Shown in pieces: positions 6,404-11,755 of a DNA stretch of 11,755 nt; positions within the stretch are counted from its first letter, which is position 1, and each line of letters begins with the position of its first letter. Origin of the DNA: Methanoregula sp. UBA471. Lineage in GTDB: Archaea > Halobacteriota > Methanomicrobia > Methanomicrobiales > Methanospirillaceae. The notes beneath the pieces were generated by a model. The model worked only from the letters and a program-made list of their open reading frames with translations, ran no database searches and was not told the origin of the DNA. The position numbers were made by a program, and so were the translations under genes. Location: NCBI GenBank assembly GCA_002495065.1, contig DADT01000023.1, positions 1-11,755 of the forward strand, read 5' to 3'.

Positions 6404-7072
6404 ATGTATATTATCATAGTGGGGCTCGGGGGAATCGGGAGGAACCTGGCAAAACAGGCAATCGAACATGCAAACAATGTTGTCGTCATTGACCAGGATG
6501 AAGCCCGGTGCAGCGAAGTCCTTGAACACTATGATGTGCTGGCAGTAACCGGCAATGCGACTGATAAGACGACCCTCGAAGAGGCCGGCATTGACCGGGC
6601 CGATGCCCTGATTGCTACCACGAGCGATGATTCGGTCAATCTCATGACGTGCTGGCTCGCAAAAAAATTCCGCGTTCCCAACGTCGTTTCGATCGTCAAC
6701 CAGTCCTCTCATTCAGATTTTTTTAAGGAAGTAGGGGTCAGGATCAGCGAAAACCCCGATGAACTTGTGGCATCACGTCTCTATTACTGGACGCAGAATC
6801 CCCAGCTCCAGCAGCTTGCCTCGATTCCCGGTGGGACAATCTTTGAAATAGTTGCCGAGCAGGGTGCACCGATAGTCGGTCACGAAATCCGTGAGCTGAA
6901 GGTAAAAGATTTTGTATTCATTGCAATCCGCAGATCGGGCGGTGAGTTAATCATCCCGAGCGGCAATGTCAGGATCCAGCCAAATGATATCTTCACCGTC
7001 TTCACGAAAAAAGAAGCAGAAGATGACTGCCTCAGGCTCCTCAATAAACAACTTAAAAAATCATCGGATTGA
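6404..7072 (+). CDS. trkA: TrkA-like potassium transport regulator (RCK_N + RCK_C)
   Basis: This 222-aa cytoplasmic protein binds NAD(H) or another nucleotide and gates a Trk/Ktr-type K+ transporter or channel. The RCK_N Rossmann fold (1-120) has VGLGGIG (6-12) and the acidic Asp30 at the end of strand 2, followed by VTGNATDKTTLEEAGIDRADALIATTSDDSVNL (48-80), typical of TrkA. The RCK_C domain spans about 138-203 (GGTIFEIVAEQGAPIVGHEI, then SGNVRIQPNDIFTVF). It is the short, single-unit form. No TrkH/KtrB membrane subunit is in view, so its partner is encoded elsewhere. The last 12 bases overlap the end of the convergent geranylgeranyl reductase gene. Confidence 0.92.
   Translation: MYIIIVGLGGIGRNLAKQAIEHANNVVVIDQDEARCSEVLEHYDVLAVTGNATDKTTLEEAGIDRADALIATTSDDSVNLMTCWLAKKFRVPNVVSIVNQSSHSDFFKEVGVRISENPDELVASRLYYWTQNPQLQQLASIPGGTIFEIVAEQGAPIVGHEIRELKVKDFVFIAIRRSGGELIIPSGNVRIQPNDIFTVFTKKEAEDDCLRLLNKQLKKSSD
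7055..7060 (-). terminator. T6 tract directly after the geranylgeranyl reductase stop
   Basis: On the minus strand six T residues follow the TGA stop immediately, a simple archaeal oligo-T termination signal. It lies inside the 3' end of the convergent trkA-like gene, so the two transcripts must overlap at their 3' ends. Confidence 0.4.
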
Positions 7073-8257
7073 TGCAGCGAGAGTCCCCAGCTCGAGCATC
7101 AGTTTAGGGTTCACCCGGATAATTTCTTTTATCAGTGACAGCGTGGTAAAATCGCTGAGATTCAGTTTTGAGACAGAGTGGATAATCTCATTCAGCTTTG
7201 TGTCCGGCTGCCTGATAAGGTATTCTTTGATATGGTAGTTGCGCTCAATCGCTTTACCCATTTTTGATGCCCGCCAGGTTTTATCATACTTCATGAGTGC
7301 CGTTTTGGAGACGTCACACTTTTCAATACATTCAGAAGCAACCTCAGCAGCAAGTCTGCCGGTATACATACCGTTGTATATGCCGCCACCCGTGAGTGGA
7401 TCCACGACGCGGGCAGCATCGCCGGCAATTATTAACCCATCTGCTACCGTACAGTCCAGGGGTTGGCAGACAGAAACACCACCGGCAATACATTCAATCG
7501 CTTTCCCCTGGGGGAACGTCTTTTTTACAAATCGGTCCAGGTAGTCCTTTGCCCTGTGTCCCTCCCCGCTCTTTTTACCGGAAATACCTATCCCGACATT
7601 CGCGCACCGCTCACCTTTCGGAAAAATCCAAAGGTAGCCTTCGGGAGCAATCTCATTTCCCAGGTAAAAGACCGTGGTGTGAGCGTCAATATCGATATCA
7701 GCCATCAGATACTGGACAGAACTCATGATCTCGCGGACAGGTACTGTGGTATCAATTCCACACCACCGGGAAAATTTGGATTCGACACCGTCAGCGGCAA
7801 TAACTACACCGGCACTGACCTTCGTTATCTGCCCGCAGCTTTCAATCTTTGCGCCTTTTACACAGCCGTTTTCCATGATAGGGGCTGAAGCACGGCTTTT
7901 AACGGCAACATCTGCTCCCGCTTCAGCTGCCCTCCAGACCAGTTCCCGGTCAAAAAATTTCCGGTCGAGTATATACCCTACTTTATTACCCGCAAACTTG
8001 GATTCGAGCTTCATTAAAAAGCCATCCGGAGCAACAATAGCGGCACCGGTCATCTCGGCAGAGATCCAGCGGGGATTTGGCTCAATGAACTCGTGGAGAG
8101 CTTCCTTGCCGATACCCTCCGCGCAACGAACAGGTGCGCCTATTGCGGGGCGCTTCTCAACAATACATGCAGAGAGACCTTTTTCAACAGCCGTCTTTGC
8201 TGCGATCGCTCCTGCCGGACCACCCCCGATGACCAGTACGTCATACTTATTTTTCAT
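7061..8257 (-). CDS. Geranylgeranyl reductase family FAD-dependent enzyme
   Basis: This 398-aa flavoprotein saturates the double bonds of geranylgeranyl chains in archaeal ether lipids. The N-terminal FAD fold has VIGGGPAGAIAA (9-20); RPAIGAPVRCAEGIGK (36-51) is the family's Cys-containing loop. YLWIFPKG (208-215) matches the YxWxFP substrate motif, and the second FAD motif is GDAARVVDPLTGGGI (279-293). The reading frame stays open further upstream, but the ATG at 8257 has a strong Shine-Dalgarno (GGAGGT, six bases away) and gives the standard KYDVLVIGGG start, so the longer version is rejected. The start overlaps the ferredoxin stop by 11 bases. In Methanosarcina, the homologous reductase needs an adjacent-gene ferredoxin as electron donor, which supports the same pairing here. 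Close relatives can act on quinone or chlorophyll side chains. Confidence 0.92.
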   Translation of the reverse strand: MKNKYDVLVIGGGPAGAIAAKTAVEKGLSACIVEKRPAIGAPVRCAEGIGKEALHEFIEPNPRWISAEMTGAAIVAPDGFLMKLESKFAGNKVGYILDRKFFDRELVWRAAEAGADVAVKSRASAPIMENGCVKGAKIESCGQITKVSAGVVIAADGVESKFSRWCGIDTTVPVREIMSSVQYLMADIDIDAHTTVFYLGNEIAPEGYLWIFPKGERCANVGIGISGKKSGEGHRAKDYLDRFVKKTFPQGKAIECIAGGVSVCQPLDCTVADGLIIAGDAARVVDPLTGGGIYNGMYTGRLAAEVASECIEKCDVSKTALMKYDKTWRASKMGKAIERNYHIKEYLIRQPDTKLNEIIHSVSKLNLSDFTTLSLIKEIIRVNPKLMLELGTLAASIR

Positions 8258-8423
8258 CTGCAACCTCCAGAGCACCCAGAGGGCATACTTTTGCACAGAC
8301 TCCACAGCTCGTGCAGTTCTTCTCAATGCAGAGATACGCATCAATCAGTTCAAGGGCACCTTCCGGGCAGACTGACACACAACATCCGCAATATCCACAG
8401 ATATCCCGATGTACTTTGAGCAT
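8247..8423 (-). CDS. 2[4Fe-4S] ferredoxin, likely electron donor to the reductase
   Basis: This 58-aa protein has two complete cluster motifs: CGYCGCCVSVCP (9-20) and CTSCGVCAKVCP (37-48), both CxxCxxCxxxCP. That is the small bacterial/archaeal ferredoxin layout. The ATG at 8423 is chosen because it begins at MLKVHRD, just before the first cluster, and because an AT-rich promoter element sits about 34 bases upstream. An in-frame ATG at 8501 would add 26 residues of unrelated composition and overlap the previous gene. GGAG (about 15 bases upstream) is rather far for a ribosome binding site. The stop lies within the reductase start, so synthesis of the two proteins is coupled. Confidence 0.92.
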   Translation of the reverse strand: MLKVHRDICGYCGCCVSVCPEGALELIDAYLCIEKNCTSCGVCAKVCPLGALEVADEK

Positions 8424-8451
8424 TGAGTGATCATGTTGGTCTCCTGTTTCA

Positions 8452-8462
8452 TTAATATTTAC
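8452..8462 (-). promoter_or_regulatory. Probable TATA box for the ferredoxin-reductase operon
   Basis: Read on the minus strand, GTAAATATTAATG gives a good archaeal TATA-like element centred near 8457. Transcription would start near 8430, just before the ferredoxin ATG at 8423. It lies between the terminator-like T7 tract of the upstream operon and the ferredoxin gene. Confidence 0.45.
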
Positions 8463-8484
8463 GATTGGGGGGAGAGAGGAGTTT

Positions 8485-8491
8485 AAAAAAA
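8485..8491 (-). terminator. T7 tract ending the translation-linked operon
   Basis: On the minus strand seven T residues follow the PHP-protein stop by about seven bases. With the TATA-like element just beyond, it marks the boundary between the right-hand operon and the ferredoxin-reductase pair. Confidence 0.5.
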
Positions 8492-8497
8492 GACTGT

Positions 8498-9619
8498 TCA
8501 CAAAAGTGAAAATGTACCGTATTTCCCGCCGCCACCCGGGTGCAGGATCACCTTTTCGGTTCTCAGCATATCAATCGCATCAGCGACCCCGGAATGAACA
8601 TGCCGCATCTCCGCTAAAGGAATATTGATGAGAATCTCAATCTCATTCCCAAACGTGCTGATAAAAGAATCGTAAATTTTCTGGCATTTTTTCGTATGGG
8701 GTGATGAAGCCCCTTCAATCGTCTGGATAATCTGGCCGAGGGGTATGATATGCAGATAGGGCGGTCGTTTGCCGGGAGTGGCTCCGGAAGACAGCTCCCG
8801 GGCGCGGTCGAATACTCCCTTTTTGATGAGCCCCCCATCTGCCGGGCAACGCCATGAATACTGTACGGCCTGCTCGGGGGAATACTGGGTGTAACAGCGG
8901 ACGCAGGCAGTACGGTTATACTTCCCTTCCTCCGGAAAGAAACCTGCGTTCATCTCTATGGCACCGGTTTTCAGGCTCTCCAGCACACTTTTCACAGTAA
9001 GTTCTTTGAGCCGGAGCCGGTTGAATTCGCGTCCGATTTTCTCAGGCAACGGGCTGTGGGCATCCGAATTTGAAAGGAACGGGACTCCGGCGAGATCCGG
9101 GATCGCAGCACCATACGAACTGTCAGCAGAGAGACCCAGTTCAAGGAAATCGACGGGTTCACTTCCATAACAATCTGCAACATGGTCAAAATATGCAAAT
9201 ATCGATCTCCATGGGGTAAATGCGTGAGCAGGGCCTATCATGCCGCCGGCATCATGAACAGCCATTGCAATTGCACTGCCGCTCAGGTGGATATACGGCC
9301 TGCCATTTGTTTCAAAGCTTTTACATTTTCCTTGGAAGGCCTCGCGGATCTGATCGAACTGCTCCAGTTCCTCTGCCAGAATCAGATGGTGGACCCGGTG
9401 TTCGTCTTCGACCTCTCCGGAAGGGATGATGGTGACACCGGCATCATTTTCTAAAAAAGGCTCCCACCTTTTTTTCCATACCGGGTGAAGCGCGTCCCCG
9501 GTGCCCAGAACCCCGATACCTTTTACCAGGCAGGCAGCAAGCAGGTTTTCCGGCAGCATCGCACCTGATACAGCCATGGAAAAAGGGGAATGTATATGCA
9601 GATCGGCATTCGCGAGCAT
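8498..9619 (-). CDS. PHP-domain phosphoesterase with zinc-ribbon-like insert (COG1379 type)
   Basis: A 373-aa protein of unknown substrate. The PHP metal-binding motifs are present: ADLHIHSPFS (5-14, His8 and His10), GTGDALHP (39-46, Asp42 and His45), SGEVE (67-71), GPAHAF (129-134) and SNSDAHSP (183-190). A zinc-ribbon-like segment follows, CVRC (239-242) and RCPADGG (257-263); the expected last Cys is Asp261. The end (about 285-373) has a helix-hairpin-helix-like stretch and a Gly-rich PGGGGKYG. PHP proteins are metal-dependent phosphoesterases, some of them DNA-polymerase-associated nucleases; relatives of this group occur near UvrD-like helicases in bacteria. It is the last gene of the minus-strand operon, starting two bases after the PAC2-gene stop, with an internal GGGTAA-like site upstream. 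Its connection to translation genes is positional only. Confidence 0.85.
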   Translation of the reverse strand: MLANADLHIHSPFSMAVSGAMLPENLLAACLVKGIGVLGTGDALHPVWKKRWEPFLENDAGVTIIPSGEVEDEHRVHHLILAEELEQFDQIREAFQGKCKSFETNGRPYIHLSGSAIAMAVHDAGGMIGPAHAFTPWRSIFAYFDHVADCYGSEPVDFLELGLSADSSYGAAIPDLAGVPFLSNSDAHSPLPEKIGREFNRLRLKELTVKSVLESLKTGAIEMNAGFFPEEGKYNRTACVRCYTQYSPEQAVQYSWRCPADGGLIKKGVFDRARELSSGATPGKRPPYLHIIPLGQIIQTIEGASSPHTKKCQKIYDSFISTFGNEIEILINIPLAEMRHVHSGVADAIDMLRTEKVILHPGGGGKYGTFSLL

Positions 9620-9621
9620 AT

Positions 9622-10380
9622 TTACCCGATATAACTCAGCTCTTCATCCTTCTGCATCCGGCTTCCTTCGACCAGTCCTTCGATGGCCTTTTCCATTTCA
9701 GACGCACGGTCATTGAGGCGGGTAAGATCAACAGGGACTTCAATCAGTTTTGAAAGTATGGCGAGCACGTTTGCCGCGCTCATAGGATCGACCAGGTAGC
9801 CGCTGGTTTCGCCCATCAGGCAGGCTGCATCAATTCCGCGGAGTGCAGAAAGCCCGAGCATAAGCCCGGCTGCACCGATGATCCCGCCGCCCGGTTCATC
9901 CCTGTCAAACGTAACACCTGCTGCCTCCAGTTCCGGGCGGAGATCTGAACAGTTTACTGCACCGAGTACCCGTGGCTCATGAACAAGGTGCCCGACACCG
10001 AAACCGCCCAGGGTGTAAATGCGCTGAACCTTCAGCTCTTCAGCGATTGCACAGTACTGGTCCGCGAGAAGGTAGTGTCCTTCATTTGACGTGCTCTGGT
10101 GATCTCCGACAATGAAGACAAGATCCCTGCCGTCCCCGTGATGAAGATAAAGTTCGTTTCGTGCCAGCCGGGCAAGCCCATTCTCTTCAAGGATTACCTG
10201 AGGAGGAAAATAGATTGAATGGATCTCCCCGATCTTTGCGGCACCCAGTACATGGATCATGTACTCTGCGACAAGTTTTCCGACCTGTCCGATGCCGGGA
10301 AGCCCTTCGATAAGAATAGGATTAACCGGCGGCGAGTCCCTGATACAATCAAAATAACGGACAGAAATTTCGTCAATCAT
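9622..10380 (-). CDS. PAC2-family protein (proteasome assembly chaperone-like)
   Basis: A 252-aa protein of the PAC2 family (COG2047 type). Family features visible are ILIEGLPGIGQVGKLVAEYM (22-41), the loop FIVGDHQSTSNEGHY (89-103), IYTLGGFGVGHLVHEPRV (121-138) and GGGIIGAAGLMLGLS in the second half. Eukaryotic members help build the 20S proteasome; archaeal relatives bind proteasomes through a C-terminal HbYX tail. This protein ends DEELSYIG, which is not a HbYX motif, so proteasome binding by that route is doubtful. The start is set at the ATG at 10380, giving MIDEISVRYF. Longer in-frame versions run through the nop10 gene and read as non-conserved sequence. The start overlaps the nop10 stop by eight bases, so translation is coupled. 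Confidence 0.87.
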   Translation of the reverse strand: MIDEISVRYFDCIRDSPPVNPILIEGLPGIGQVGKLVAEYMIHVLGAAKIGEIHSIYFPPQVILEENGLARLARNELYLHHGDGRDLVFIVGDHQSTSNEGHYLLADQYCAIAEELKVQRIYTLGGFGVGHLVHEPRVLGAVNCSDLRPELEAAGVTFDRDEPGGGIIGAAGLMLGLSALRGIDAACLMGETSGYLVDPMSAANVLAILSKLIEVPVDLTRLNDRASEMEKAIEGLVEGSRMQKDEELSYIG

Positions 10381-10528
10381 TTTTTGCCATTCTCCGGTAT
10401 TTTCCATACCGGTCTTCAACAGAAAAACGGGCCGGATGAGCAATTGCCGTTGGTTTGCCACACACCGGGCATGTGGCAGAAAGAGTATAGGTATGATCTG
10501 TTTTACAGCAACGGATGCGACCGCTCAT
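10373..10528 (-). CDS. nop10: H/ACA RNP subunit Nop10
   Basis: This 51-aa protein is a core subunit of the box H/ACA ribonucleoprotein that guides pseudouridine formation in rRNA, bridging Cbf5 and L7Ae. The sequence begins MSGRIRCCKTDHTYTLSATC and continues with PVCGKPTAIAHPARFSVEDR, then YGKYRRMAKND; YTL, CPVCG, AHPARFS and DRYGKYRR are the family hallmarks. Typical archaeal members have four zinc Cys. Here the first pair is C8-x2-Asp11 (with Cys7 and His12 nearby) and the second is the normal CPVC (20-23). The ATG overlaps the aIF2-alpha stop (ATGA) and the stop overlaps the PAC2 start, so the gene is translationally coupled on both sides. The order aIF2-alpha - nop10 - PAC2 is a widespread archaeal arrangement. 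Confidence 0.93.
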   Translation of the reverse strand: MSGRIRCCKTDHTYTLSATCPVCGKPTAIAHPARFSVEDRYGKYRRMAKND

Positions 10529-11313
10529 TGACTCTTCCCGGATTTCGGTTTCTTGATGAGTTTGCCCTCGCCACCGGATTTCTCCATGACAGCAATCGCC
10601 GCATTTGCTGCTTTTTCGATCGCTTTTTCCGCTTTTTTATAGTCAGGGGCAGTTACTTTAATCCTGTACATCGGGGCACCAAGATACAGGAGTTCGATAT
10701 CAACACCGGCAATTTTCGGCTCAGCACTTTTCAATGCTTTTTTGATTACAGAAATACCGTCCGGGAGGGTGCTGGTAAGGACGAGGTGTCCGGTTACTTC
10801 AACCCTCGGAACTTTCACATTCTCCTGTGCTACATGGAGGAGCGTGTCGGCAACATTTTTGGAAAGATCGAGTTTTTTGAGCGTCGCCTCGCTGTCAATA
10901 ACAAGGTCCTCAAAAACGGGATGAAATGCCCCATATTTCTTGAAGATCAGATCCTCCAGGGAAGCAGCAGACTCGCCGGTCTGTTCCGCAACAAAGCCTA
11001 TCCACTTTCTTGCTTTGCTCTCGTTCTTCCACTCACGGATTTTTTCGCGTCGCTGGTGTTCATTAACGTCTTTTAATGAAAGATCGATGTGCCCGCGACT
11101 CTTATCGACATTGAGAACCTTGCAGACGATCTTCTGGCCTTCCCGGATATGGTCACGGATATACTTGATCCAGCCGGTTGCAATTTCAGAAATGGGGATC
11201 AGGCCCTGACGACCGCCATACTCATCAAGAGATACAAACGCAACAAAGTCTTTGACATTCTGTACGGTACAGACAACCAGTTCCGATTCCTGCGGCCATT
11301 CTCTGTCAAGCAT
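10525..11313 (-). CDS. Translation initiation factor aIF2 subunit alpha
   Basis: A 262-aa subunit of the heterotrimeric aIF2 that brings initiator Met-tRNA to the ribosome. An N-terminal S1/OB domain (about 8-83: GELVVCTVQ-like start ESELVVCTVQNV, GRQGLIPISEIATGW, GQKIVCKVLNVDKSRGHIDLSLKDV) is followed by a helical domain (about 87-175) and a C-terminal alpha-beta domain (about 178-245, VEVTGHLVLTSTLPDGISVIKKAL). The last residues are Lys-rich. The loop matching the eukaryotic Ser51 phosphorylation site reads SEIATG, with Ala at that position. Start at the ATG 11313 (MLDREW), eight bases after an AGTGA-type binding site that overlaps the eS27 stop; a GTG at 11325 is the alternative and would add four residues. 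It overlaps nop10 downstream. Confidence 0.93.
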   Translation of the reverse strand: MLDREWPQESELVVCTVQNVKDFVAFVSLDEYGGRQGLIPISEIATGWIKYIRDHIREGQKIVCKVLNVDKSRGHIDLSLKDVNEHQRREKIREWKNESKARKWIGFVAEQTGESAASLEDLIFKKYGAFHPVFEDLVIDSEATLKKLDLSKNVADTLLHVAQENVKVPRVEVTGHLVLTSTLPDGISVIKKALKSAEPKIAGVDIELLYLGAPMYRIKVTAPDYKKAEKAIEKAANAAIAVMEKSGGEGKLIKKPKSGKSQ

Positions 11314-11321
11314 GGGAAAAA

Positions 11322-11510
11322 TCACTTGAGTTCTGAGATAATTTCAGCCTTGATACTTGCCTTTCCACCGGTGGGAAGCGCAAGATCGTGCCCGCAGACA
11401 ACACACTTCACGATAGTACTTGCCTTTTCAAATACTGTCTGCTCGTTTTCACAGTCAGGACACTTCACTTTGAAAAATTTACTTCGGTTTTCCCGAATCT
11501 CACGTACCAT
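11322..11510 (-). CDS. rps27e: Ribosomal protein eS27
   Basis: This 62-aa small-subunit ribosomal protein carries a four-Cys zinc ribbon: CPDC (17-20) and CVVC (36-39). The SKFFKVKCPDC, QTVFEKASTIVKC and LALPTGGKA strings are typical of the archaeal family, as is the length. The ATG follows the eL42 stop by seven bases, and GGAGTGA just upstream acts as ribosome binding site. The gene is part of the conserved archaeal order eL42 - eS27 - aIF2-alpha - Nop10. Confidence 0.96.
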   Translation of the reverse strand: MVREIRENRSKFFKVKCPDCENEQTVFEKASTIVKCVVCGHDLALPTGGKASIKAEIISELK

Positions 11511-11517
11511 TATCCAC

Positions 11518-11755
11518 TCACTCCGTCAGCTCGAACTTTGCGACCCGGTAACCTTTTCTCAGGTGTGCCTTCCCGCAGGTGATACAACGGTACCGCACAT
11601 TAATCTTCTTGGTCGGCTTGTCGCCACCAGGCACTTTTGAGAACTTTCCCATATTGCCTACTTTTCCCCTGCGCGCCTTCTGGCGGTCGATCCAGTGGAG
11701 GCCGGTTGTCTTGCCTTTCTTTACCCTCTCGACCTCATGCATCTGATGATTCCTG
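11518..11755 (-). CDS. rpl44e: Ribosomal protein eL42 (L44e), 5' end outside the window
   Basis: This is the C-terminal 78 codons of a large-subunit protein that sits near the ribosomal E site. GNMGKFSKVPGGDKPTKK, RYRCITCGKAH and the basic GKTTGLHWIDRQKARRGKVGN segment match the family. The second zinc Cys pair is CITC. The first pair would be in the missing N-terminus, since the frame stays open to the window end with Arg-Asn-His-Gln before MHEVERVKKG. Archaeal eL42 is about 92-95 aa, so roughly 15 residues are missing. An internal Met (11742) is not the true start. It is the first visible gene of the minus-strand operon. Confidence 0.95.
   Translation of the reverse strand, partial: RNHQMHEVERVKKGKTTGLHWIDRQKARRGKVGNMGKFSKVPGGDKPTKKINVRYRCITCGKAHLRKGYRVAKFELTE

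Noticed and set aside
8258..8344. 29-residue N-terminal extension of the geranylgeranyl reductase
   Set aside because: It overlaps the ferredoxin clusters, is not like the family, and the ATG at 8257 has a strong Shine-Dalgarno.
7725..8375. 216-codon plus-strand ORF opposite the geranylgeranyl reductase and ferredoxin
   Set aside because: Low-complexity Ser/Pro/Ala-rich translation antisense to genes with complete motifs; no start signal.
10381..10461. Longer start for the PAC2 protein
   Set aside because: The extra residues are the nop10 gene read in another frame; the ATG at 10380 gives a family-like N-terminus.
10219..11076. 285-codon plus-strand ORF opposite aIF2-alpha, nop10 and PAC2
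   Set aside because: It is a shadow of well-supported minus-strand genes; the translation has no domain pattern, and it crosses three real gene boundaries.

Overview
The window looks like euryarchaeal chromosome, most likely from a methanogen of the Methanomicrobiales (Methanoregula / Methanospirillum / Methanosphaerula type). The grounds are an archaeal translation cluster (eL42, eS27, aIF2-alpha, Nop10), an archaeal-lipid geranylgeranyl reductase with its own ferredoxin, archaeal RNase HII, and a class-II-like phosphoribulokinase of the sort known from Methanospirillum. This assignment is inferred from gene content, not from a search.

Layout. Bases 1-456 carry no gene. They hold a perfect 8-bp palindrome at the left edge, a GC-rich element of about 110 nt that folds on paper into an outer stem closing two hairpins, and a 12-bp direct repeat. 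The plus strand then has an NfeD-like membrane protein and an SPFH/stomatin protein (457-1987), ending near a T8 tract. Next comes a plus-strand group for sugar phosphates (2120-4317): phosphoribulokinase, a 43-codon small ORF, and a phosphofructokinase whose start overlaps the small ORF's stop. Convergent to it on the minus strand are RNase HII (rnhB) and a site-2 (M50) membrane protease (4347-6355). A TrkA-like K+ channel/transport regulator diverges from rnhB (6404-7072) and overlaps by 12 bp the end of a minus-strand ferredoxin - geranylgeranyl reductase pair (7061-8423). From 8498 to the right edge runs a tightly packed minus-strand operon: eL42 (5' end cut by the window), eS27, aIF2-alpha, Nop10, a PAC2-family protein and a PHP phosphoesterase.

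How the genes work together. NfeD and SPFH form a membrane-scaffold pair. Ferredoxin plus reductase saturate the isoprenoid chains of membrane lipids. The right-hand operon joins ribosome proteins, an initiation factor and a pseudouridylation-complex subunit to two less understood proteins. The most unusual part is the PRK - small ORF - PFK group. PRK makes ribulose-1,5-bisphosphate for the reductive hexulose-phosphate route described in methanogens. PFK acts on the hexose phosphates that feed the same pool, and it has Gly where the family has an acidic metal-site residue. The small ORF between them matches nothing I recognise.

Two genes had to be read by hand: the 51-aa nop10 and the 43-aa small ORF. 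Starts were revised for the geranylgeranyl reductase, ferredoxin, aIF2-alpha, PAC2 and NfeD genes.
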